Under the pieces are notes generated by a model. The model was given only the letters and a program-made list of their open reading frames with translations. It had not been told where the DNA came from and searched no databases. DNA of 5,460 nucleotides, from the NCBI GenBank assembly GCA_031278755.1, contig JAITJV010000183.1:1-5460 (forward strand), read 5' to 3'. Shown here piece after piece: positions 1-4,299 of the stretch. Origin of the DNA: Treponema sp. Lineage in GTDB: Bacteria > Spirochaetota > Spirochaetia > Treponematales > Breznakiellaceae. Within the stretch, counting starts at the first letter, position 1, and each line of letters begins with the position of its first letter. The position numbers and the translations under genes were made by a program.

Positions 1-1137
1 TTTGTCTCCGCGCTTCATCGCAAGAACACCTAAATTGCTGATGATTTTAATGTTTTCAGGCTCTTCGCGGAGGGCCGCTTCCAGCTCCTTTTTGGCGCCC
101 GGATAATCGGCAAGTTCCATAAGGCAGATTGCCAATTCGTTGCGGACATCGCTGTTTGTCCCGCCGAGTTCAACGGCCTTTTTAAGCGCCAACTTTCCAT
201 CGCTCCAGCGTTCAAGGCGGCGGAGCGCCCAGCCGAGTATAAACCAGCCGTTCCATACCTCCGGGTGATTTTCCAGAAAACCTCGTATTCTGTCCAGGGC
301 TTCTTCCTCCTTTCCATTACGGACAAGTTCCCGGGCTTTCCTGAAGTTTTCATCGGAAAGAAAGCGCTCCTTTATTTCAACAAGCGCTTTTTCGGCATTT
401 TCCCTTTTTTCATCGTCAACGCCGGAGACCCCCTCTTCGGCAAACGACACATAGGCGGAAAAACATTCCTCCGCGCCCGCAAAGTCATGATGTTTGAGCC
501 TGAAGTAAGCAGCGTTAAAGAACGCGTTGGGAAAAGGCGGATCCATTGCAAGGACGGCGTCATAGGCGGCTTCGGCGGCGCGGACCGCCGCTTCGGCTTC
601 GGCGTTCTTCCCCGCGGCGTCAAGGACGCCCGCCTTTTCTTCCAGGGCCAGCGCGCGGTTAAGCAGGACCACAGGCGATCCGGGAAAAAGGCCGCCCAGG
701 GCCGCGAGGATCTCAAGCGCCGTATCAATGTCGCCGTTCTTTGTCTTGAGGATAGCCGCTTCGTTAAATTCATTGAAGATGCCGGGCCGCACGGCAAGCA
801 CAAAACGCCTGTAGTAATCCATCCATTCAGGTTTAATATCGGCGGGGGAAGAACCGTCCGGAAAGAATCCGGACGAAATTTTTCCGTCAAATCCCGCGAT
901 GATCTTGAGCATCCCCGACAGGATCATTTCCATGGTAAGTTCATCGGGCGTAAAGCCGTCTTTTCCGGGAGGTATTTCAGCAGGAATGGGAACAGCGGGG
1001 TCTATGGAAAATTCTTTCTCCGGGCCGCGTTCATCTTCGTGTTCGTGACGGCCGCGGCTATGGGCGTCCTCCGCCTGTTTCTGTACGCTCCGGGGAACGG
1101 GAAGAAAGACAATGCCGCCTGATTCATTTTCCGCCAT
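1..1137 (-). CDS. TPR-repeat protein, C-terminus beyond window
   Basis: The frame stays open from ATG at 1137 to base 1, giving 379 residues with no stop, so the gene is partial only because the window ends. Residues 1-60 are charged and Pro-rich with no signal peptide or membrane segment, which suggests a cytoplasmic protein. From about residue 140 the chain is helical and alanine-rich with TPR-like spacing: about 139-172, 185-225, and a clearer run from 275 to the end containing W295, G297-W298, A304, L305 and recurrent A-x-x-x-L/A-x-P patterns (for example ALREEPEN near 355). TPR repeats are protein-protein scaffolds; no partner can be named from sequence. The start is supported by a GGAGGAG site (1148-1154) ten bases upstream. 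The gene overlaps the end of the PilZ gene by 14 bp, so the two are probably translationally coupled and may work together. The TPR class is well supported; the specific role is unknown. Confidence 0.85.
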   Translation of the reverse strand, partial: MAENESGGIVFLPVPRSVQKQAEDAHSRGRHEHEDERGPEKEFSIDPAVPIPAEIPPGKDGFTPDELTMEMILSGMLKIIAGFDGKISSGFFPDGSSPADIKPEWMDYYRRFVLAVRPGIFNEFNEAAILKTKNGDIDTALEILAALGGLFPGSPVVLLNRALALEEKAGVLDAAGKNAEAEAAVRAAEAAYDAVLAMDPPFPNAFFNAAYFRLKHHDFAGAEECFSAYVSFAEEGVSGVDDEKRENAEKALVEIKERFLSDENFRKARELVRNGKEEEALDRIRGFLENHPEVWNGWFILGWALRRLERWSDGKLALKKAVELGGTNSDVRNELAICLMELADYPGAKKELEAALREEPENIKIISNLGVLAMKRGDK

Positions 1138-2062
1138 CGGCTAAAGGCTCCTCCACCGCTTCCGCGTCAGTCTTGGCCGCGTCCGGCTGTGCAGCGGCCT
1201 GCTTCCCGCCCGGACCCGCTTTTGCCGCGGCGGCGTCTCCCGGCTGCTCTACCGATAAATCTCCCGTACGAACAGAACTTACATAATCGTTAATGCGTAT
1301 CTTGTAGCCCATGGGAACAATGGTTTCATCAAACTTTACGGCCAGGGCGACGAGATCTTTTCTGCCTTCAACATCTTCGGACCGTACAAATTTTCCCTTA
1401 AGAAGAAAACTTTCCCGGGGATCGTCAAAATCAATCCTCAGCGCGGCGTCCTTGTTGACAAGGAATTTCGCAACTCCCATCATGATGAGCTTTGCGCCGG
1501 AAAAGGAGACGTCCCTGAGTATGCAGCGTCTGGGTACTCCCTGTATAAAGACGGCGCTTTCCTTGGCGAGGATGTTGAGCCTGCGCTGGGATTCTACGGT
1601 GATGAGGATGCGTTCTTCCCGCCGTTTGGCGGAATTGACGTTGGCGTCCAGAAGCCGCCCCATGATCTCGATAAGATCGTCAGGCGGACGCTGGGTAAAC
1701 TGGAGGGTAAAAAGGACGACGTCATTTGAACCGCCGTAGGGAGCCTGCCCCATGACCCGGGCGGCCACAAAGAAGGTAACGGGATTTCCCGTTTCGGCTT
1801 TTCTAAAACAGTACCGGAGGCTTACATAGTTATTCGCCTGCTGAAGCTTCTGCAGAATTCCCGATTTGACATTGGCGACGATCTTTGCTCCCTGAAAAGA
1901 TGATGAAAATATTATACACGGCCAGAAATCGCTTACGCATTTAAGGTGCACCTGCTGGGTTACAAGCCCCGTTACCTGTATGATCTCTTTGGTAAAGGTA
2001 ACATCAATGCCCTTAAAGCGTTCGTAATAAACCGTGATTTTCTGGCTGGTCATGACGCCCAT
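1124..2062 (-). CDS. PilZ-domain protein, probable c-di-GMP receptor
   Basis: This 312-residue protein carries the two sequence marks of a nucleotide-binding PilZ domain: R147-REE-R151 (the RxxxR motif) and D184-V-S186-F-S-G189 (the D/NxSxxG motif), with beta-strand-like sequence between and after them to about residue 258. In the family these residues grip cyclic di-GMP, so the protein is expected to bind it. Residues 1-140 form a separate N-terminal region, perhaps like the N-domain of YcgR-type proteins, but no motif proves it. Residues 270-312 are a low-complexity Ala/Pro/Gly/Glu tail, probably flexible. No signal peptide is seen, so it should be cytoplasmic. PilZ receptors in spirochaetes are linked to motility and virulence control; that role here is inferred. 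The first ATG is chosen because GAGAGGGG (2068-2075) lies five bases upstream; a second ATG three codons in is less well placed. It overlaps the downstream TPR gene. Confidence 0.9.
   Translation of the reverse strand: MGVMTSQKITVYYERFKGIDVTFTKEIIQVTGLVTQQVHLKCVSDFWPCIIFSSSFQGAKIVANVKSGILQKLQQANNYVSLRYCFRKAETGNPVTFFVAARVMGQAPYGGSNDVVLFTLQFTQRPPDDLIEIMGRLLDANVNSAKRREERILITVESQRRLNILAKESAVFIQGVPRRCILRDVSFSGAKLIMMGVAKFLVNKDAALRIDFDDPRESFLLKGKFVRSEDVEGRKDLVALAVKFDETIVPMGYKIRINDYVSSVRTGDLSVEQPGDAAAAKAGPGGKQAAAQPDAAKTDAEAVEEPLADGGK
1148..1154 (-). promoter_or_regulatory. Ribosome binding site of the TPR gene, inside the PilZ gene
   Basis: The minus strand reads GGAGGAG ten bases before ATG at 1137. 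It lies within the last codons of the PilZ frame, so ribosomes finishing that gene would terminate just past the new start. This supports coupled expression. Confidence 0.6.
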
Positions 2063-2067
2063 CTAAT

Positions 2068-2075
2068 CCCCTCTC
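2068..2075 (-). promoter_or_regulatory. Ribosome binding site of the PilZ gene
   Basis: The minus strand reads GAGAGGGG, then ATTAG, then ATG at 2062. The five-base spacing suits the first ATG, not the in-frame ATG at 2053, and decides the start. Confidence 0.65.
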
Positions 2076-2100
2076 TAAGGTCATCGTACAACAAACCCGC

Positions 2101-2151
2101 AATTAATTAAAGGGAACCTCTGGAAACCCCGGTTGGGTTTCCAGAGGTTCC
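2101..2151 (-). terminator. Strong hairpin, possible terminator of the glucosaminidase gene
   Basis: GGAACCTCTGGAAACCC (2113-2129) is followed after a five-base loop by its exact reverse complement (2135-2151), a perfect 17-bp stem. Read on the minus strand, the stem is followed by CTTTAATTAATT, a modest T-rich tail. That would suit an intrinsic terminator about 140 bases past the glucosaminidase stop and before the PilZ gene. The tail is not a pure T run, so efficiency is uncertain; it could also be a processing or stability hairpin, or a repeat. On the plus strand no T tract follows. Confidence 0.5.
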
Positions 2152-2185
2152 GGGGTAAGAAAACCCCTAAAAACCGATCTCTCAA

Positions 2186-2219
2186 CGAAACCTGCGTTTT
2201 TTGCCATTTTTTAGCGGAA
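2186..2219. repeat. Dispersed T-rich module, copy A
   Basis: This 34-base stretch aligns without gaps to 4036-4069 at 29 of 34 positions, and all five differences are transitions. Its core is GCG-T6-GCC-(A/G)-T6-A-(A/G)-CGGAA. Unlike the other copy it lacks an upstream arm complementary to its GCG flank, so it no longer forms a terminator-like hairpin. The palindrome at 2220-2250 follows directly. Confidence 0.6.
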
Positions 2220-2250
2220 CTTGTTCAGAAACTGAAGTTTCCGAACAATT
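2220..2250. repeat. Palindromic hairpin repeat, copy 1
   Basis: TTGTTCAGAAACT pairs with AGTTTCCGAACAA around a GA centre, with one A-C mismatch at 2227/2242. The element matches 3822-3850 at 22 of 29 positions. Most differences lie at paired sites and keep the stem. No coding potential. It may be a REP-like intergenic element, a transcript-end hairpin or a protein-binding palindrome. Confidence 0.6.
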
Positions 2251-2291
2251 CTATTATAGGCTATTTTGCCTTGTTTGGCGTACCGTTCAGC

Positions 2292-2903
2292 CTAACGATT
2301 AAAGGCGGCGCCGTAAAGACGATCCAGAATCGCCCCTATTTTGTTCCCGTATTCCCGGTCTGTTGCCCATTTTCCCGCCAGATCGGCGATGACCAGGGCC
2401 GATCCTTTCTTCACCCAGCGGTAACGGGGGTCTACCAGTTCCCGGTTCAGGGGGGCCTCCGAAGCATAGGCTTTAAGATGTTGAATATGGGCCCGTACGC
2501 CGGTGCGGACGTCGGGAAACGTTTCCCCTCTCTGGCCGGGACCTATGGCTCCGAGGCCGCAAAAATTGTTCATATCGGCCGTTACGAGGCCCCCATAGCG
2601 GAGAAAACCCGTTTCCAGGCACATCTGGGCAAAAGCCGCGTCATGGTTCACCCCTTCGGCGGCCGCTTCTTCAATATAAAACGACGCCAGATTCCGCACA
2701 AAATCACCTCCGGCCCGGGGGTTGCTTTCCTCCAGAAACAGGGCAAGTTTATCCGCGGACACCAGCCCCCGCCCCATGATATGTTCCGGCGGCTCAGGTT
2801 TCGGAAGGGGCTTTTCGGGAACTTCCGGGGGAAGTCCGGCGCACGAAAAAATCAGGGCGCTTAAAACGAACGCTAAAACTGCTTTACCATATTGCTTTTT
2901 CAT
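2292..2903 (-). CDS. Glucosaminidase-domain lipoprotein (peptidoglycan hydrolase)
   Basis: This 203-residue protein starts with a lipoprotein signal: K2-K3, a hydrophobic core (about 8-19) and a spirochaete-type lipobox L-I-F-S-C with C21 as the likely lipidated residue. A Pro/Glu-rich tether (25-40) follows. Residues about 65-200 look like the glucosaminidase domain (FlgJ/LytG-type, GH73-like): E97 in CLETG fits the catalytic glutamate position, followed by NNFCGLGAIG (112-121), FPDVRTGVRAHIQHLKAYA (129-147) and WATDREYGNKI (179-189). Family members cut the N-acetylglucosaminyl bond of peptidoglycan; this one would act at the envelope, anchored by lipid, in wall remodelling or cell separation. 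It lacks rod-cap and LysM domains, so it is a minimal enzyme. The start has only a weak site (AAAGAAG almost touching the ATG), but the signal peptide fixes it. It is divergent from radC; PilZ follows on the same strand after a hairpin. Confidence 0.88.
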   Translation of the reverse strand: MKKQYGKAVLAFVLSALIFSCAGLPPEVPEKPLPKPEPPEHIMGRGLVSADKLALFLEESNPRAGGDFVRNLASFYIEEAAAEGVNHDAAFAQMCLETGFLRYGGLVTADMNNFCGLGAIGPGQRGETFPDVRTGVRAHIQHLKAYASEAPLNRELVDPRYRWVKKGSALVIADLAGKWATDREYGNKIGAILDRLYGAAFNR

Positions 2904-2927
2904 ACTTCTTTATCGGTTTTTTTCCTT

Positions 2928-2968
2928 ATTAGTGAATAATTAGTGAATATTAGTGAATCTTGGTGAAT
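2928..2968. repeat. Four helically phased GTGAAT repeats
   Basis: GTGAAT occurs at 2932, 2943, 2953 and 2963, spaced 11, 10 and 10 bases, each preceded by TTA or a variant (ATTA, ATTA, ATTA, CTTG). About one helical turn per repeat puts all copies on one DNA face. They lie 25-65 bases upstream of the glucosaminidase start and about 50-90 upstream of radC, where a regulator of either gene could bind. They could equally be a simple tandem duplication. Confidence 0.6.
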
Positions 2969-3019
2969 AAAATTAACCCGCCATTGAAGCATAGCACGGA
3001 ATAACGCCCTATTATAGGT

Positions 3020-3796
3020 ATGAATGAATTTAATTATCCGGAATTTATCGGAAAAACAGAAGTCAGGGACAGGAAAAAGGTTTTCTATCCTATTCAAAGC
3101 CTCAGCGCCCTGCTCCCTTCCGATCGTCCAAGGGAAAAGCTCTGTAATTTCGGGCCGGAAGCCCTTTCCGATCATGAACTGCTGACCGTAGTCCTCAATA
3201 CGGGCATACGGGGGAAAAATGTTGTCCGTCTGGCGGCGGAACTGCTTGAACAGCTTGACGGCAGCAACGGTATACCCATGGTCAGGGAGATGATGCGCCT
3301 TACCGGCATGGGCGAAAACAAGGCAGGCGCCGTAGCGGCCATGCTCGAATTCGGACGGAGGCGATGGGGCGCCGCCGGAATCAAAATCAGTCATCCCGGA
3401 GATGTTTTTTCCCTGATCCGCCACCATGCGGACAGAAAACAGGAGCGCTTTCTCTGTCTTTCACTCAACGGCGCCCATGAAGTGCTTGCCGTACGGGTGG
3501 TGACGGTCGGCCTTGTCAACCGGACCATAGTCCACCCCAGGGAAGTATACGCGGAAACGATCACCGATCACGCGGTCGCGGTAGTGGTCGCGCACAACCA
3601 TCCTTCGGGACAGCTTATCCCCTCAAAGGAGGACGACGAAGTAACCACGCGGCTCAATATCGCCGCTGACATTCTGGGAATCAATTTTCTGGATCATATC
3701 ATTTTTTCAGACACCGCCTATTTCAGTTACCGTCAAAGCAACAGGCTCGGAATCTCCCCCGCCCCGGACGAACCGCCGCGAATGCCGCAGACATAA
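3020..3796 (+). CDS. radC: RadC family JAMM/MPN+ protein
   Basis: This 258-residue protein is a full-length RadC (UPF0758) member. The N-terminal part has the family start RPREKLCNFGPEALSDHELL (36-55) and a helix-hairpin-helix-like LTGMGENKAGAVAAMLEFG (94-112). The C-terminal MPN/JAMM domain shows HPREVY (172-177, with E175), then H192-N-H194-P-S-G and S202-x-x-D205, the usual metal-binding set, so the zinc site looks intact. The family's function is unsettled: the historical DNA-repair label is doubtful, and it is a predicted metal-dependent hydrolase. It is about 25 residues longer at the N-terminus than many members. ATG 3020 is the only ATG/GTG/TTG before the conserved core, yet no clear ribosome binding site precedes it. 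The C-terminal tail (from about 243) is Pro-rich. It is monocistronic as far as seen, divergent from the lipoprotein gene and followed by about 500 bp without a gene. Confidence 0.95.
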   Translation: MNEFNYPEFIGKTEVRDRKKVFYPIQSLSALLPSDRPREKLCNFGPEALSDHELLTVVLNTGIRGKNVVRLAAELLEQLDGSNGIPMVREMMRLTGMGENKAGAVAAMLEFGRRRWGAAGIKISHPGDVFSLIRHHADRKQERFLCLSLNGAHEVLAVRVVTVGLVNRTIVHPREVYAETITDHAVAVVVAHNHPSGQLIPSKEDDEVTTRLNIAADILGINFLDHIIFSDTAYFSYRQSNRLGISPAPDEPPRMPQT

Positions 3797-3821
3797 AACG
3801 CATAATTTGTTTTCACTGGAG

Positions 3822-3850
3822 CTTGTTTCAAAACTGAAGTTTTGAAACAG
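3822..3850. repeat. Palindromic hairpin repeat, copy 2
   Basis: TGTTTCAAAACT (3824-3835) pairs perfectly with AGTTTTGAAACA (3838-3849), a 12-bp palindrome around GA. The centre AAACTGAAGTTT is identical to copy 1 at 2220-2250. It starts 25 bases after the radC stop but has no T tract on either side, so it is a poor intrinsic terminator; a role in protecting the radC mRNA end is possible. The ACTTGTTCA at 3932-3940 matches only its outer edge in copy 1. Confidence 0.65.
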
Positions 3851-3892
3851 CCTCGATGGTCAGGCGGCTATACTTTCTTCCGCGTTTTTGTG

Positions 3893-4052
3893 TACAATTT
3901 CCCATGATGGTTTCCAGCCAAAATACATTGGACTTGTTCAATAACCCGGCTGGCTGTTTGCCAGCCTGCGGTTAGCGCCGGTTAAAGCCTTCCGGACTTT
4001 AGCCGCCGGGTCTCCCAAAAGCGCGGATTTCCCGGCGAAGTCCGCGTTTTTT
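3893..4052 (+). ncRNA. Candidate small structured RNA ending in a terminator (tentative)
   Basis: A -10-like TACAAT (3893-3898) without a good -35 is followed by three consecutive hairpins: GGCTGGC/GCCAGCC (3948-3966), a 9-bp stem with one G-U pair around 3979-4005, and a 9-bp stem with one G-U pair (4022-4046) followed by T6. A transcript from about 3905 to 4052 would be about 150 nt. The structures are directly visible; that they form an independent RNA, rather than the far 3' end of radC mRNA, is inference. No known RNA family was recognised. Confidence 0.25.
4022..4052 (+). terminator. Intrinsic terminator downstream of radC
   Basis: CGCGGATTT (4022-4030) pairs with AAGTCCGCG (4038-4046), nine pairs including one G-U, around a seven-base loop, and T6 (4047-4052) follows at once. 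This is a classic rho-independent terminator on the plus strand, 226 bases after the radC stop. On the minus strand the same stem is followed by CTTTT, so weak bidirectional action is possible. Its right arm and T tract are also part of the dispersed repeat copy B. Confidence 0.7.
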
Positions 4053-4069
4053 GCCGTTTTTTAACGGAA
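4036..4069. repeat. Dispersed T-rich module, copy B
   Basis: Matches 2186-2219 at 29 of 34 positions, with transitions only. Here the left part forms the right arm of the terminator stem. After CGGAA this copy runs through GCTCGG directly into TTCTATTTTACAGG, whereas copy A has the palindrome followed by TTCTATTATAGG. Confidence 0.6.
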
Positions 4070-4250
4070 GCTCGGTTCTATTTTACAGGTTTTTTCATCC
4101 AGGGGGAAGGCCGCCGCCCAAACCCCTGTTCTTGTTGCACTTCGTTATTCATGTTGAGGGGTTCAAAAACCCGCTCACCGGTTCGCGGGGGAGCTTCAGG
4201 GCGCTTAAAGAGGGTGTTAACCCCCCGAATGTAAATGCCTTACGAGAACA

Positions 4251-4293
4251 ACAAGCCCCCCTTCAGGCGGGCTTGTCGGCTGAAGGCGGGGGG
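4251..4293 (+). promoter_or_regulatory. Competing hairpins covering the kinase ribosome binding site
   Basis: Fold 1: ACAAGCCC (4251-4258) pairs with GGGCTTGT (4269-4276), plus two inner pairs. Fold 2: the C run and CTTCAG (4256-4266) pair with CTGAAGG-c-GGGG (4280-4291), 11 pairs with one bulged C. Fold 2 buries the purine-rich GGCGGGGGG that should recruit ribosomes to GTG 4300; fold 1 leaves it free. The two share bases 4256-4258 and cannot coexist fully. This resembles a translational switch, but no ligand or trigger is evident and no known riboswitch was recognised. Confidence 0.4.
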
Positions 4294-4299
4294 ACGAAG

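Larger units (their letters stand above)
2063..2291. other. Intergenic region with hairpin and repeat modules
   Basis: This gap separates the glucosaminidase stop from the PilZ start, both on the minus strand. It holds, from left to right, an AT-rich stretch near 2101-2110, a perfect 17-bp inverted repeat (2113-2151), a T-rich repeat module (2186-2219) and a palindrome (2220-2250). No credible small gene was found. A promoter for the PilZ gene should lie here or just left of the 17-bp hairpin, but no convincing -35/-10 pair could be fixed. Confidence 0.6.
3797..4299. other. Gene-free intergenic region rich in hairpins
   Basis: About 500 bp between radC and the histidine kinase. It holds a palindromic repeat (3822-3850), a possible -10 box TACAAT (3893-3898), three hairpins in a row (3948-3966, 3976-4008, 4022-4046 with a T6 tail), a second repeat module (4036-4069), and competing hairpins at the kinase start (4251-4293). 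Between 4090 and 4250 little is seen beyond small inverted repeats such as GGGTT/AACCC at 4159-4172 and C and G runs. Two tiny frames (3856-3975, 4151-4234) lack start signals and are not called. Confidence 0.6.

Noticed and set aside
265..1122. Open frame of 285 codons on the plus strand
   Set aside because: It lies opposite the TPR gene, which has a good ribosome site, an overlap with PilZ and repeat-like protein sequence. The plus-strand product is basic, Gly/Arg/Phe-rich and shows no recognisable domain.
2063..2112. Possible promoter of the PilZ gene (TTAATT and TACGAT, 16 bases apart, minus strand)
   Set aside because: Only three and four matches to the consensus boxes; too weak to list as a feature.
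2133..2864. Open frame of 243 codons on the plus strand
   Set aside because: It is opposite the glucosaminidase lipoprotein gene, begins inside the loop of a hairpin and gives no recognisable protein.
3856..3975. Small plus-strand frame of 39 residues
   Set aside because: No ribosome site before either of its ATG codons, and its end falls in the hairpin region; composition is not protein-like.
4151..4185. GGGGTTCAAAAACCC resembling a tRNA T-arm
   Set aside because: The stem does not pair in the five-base register of a T-arm, and no acceptor stem, D-arm or anticodon arm is present around it.
4151..4234. Small plus-strand frame of 27 residues upstream of the kinase
   Set aside because: No clear ribosome site and a basic, low-information product; a leader-peptide role cannot be supported.
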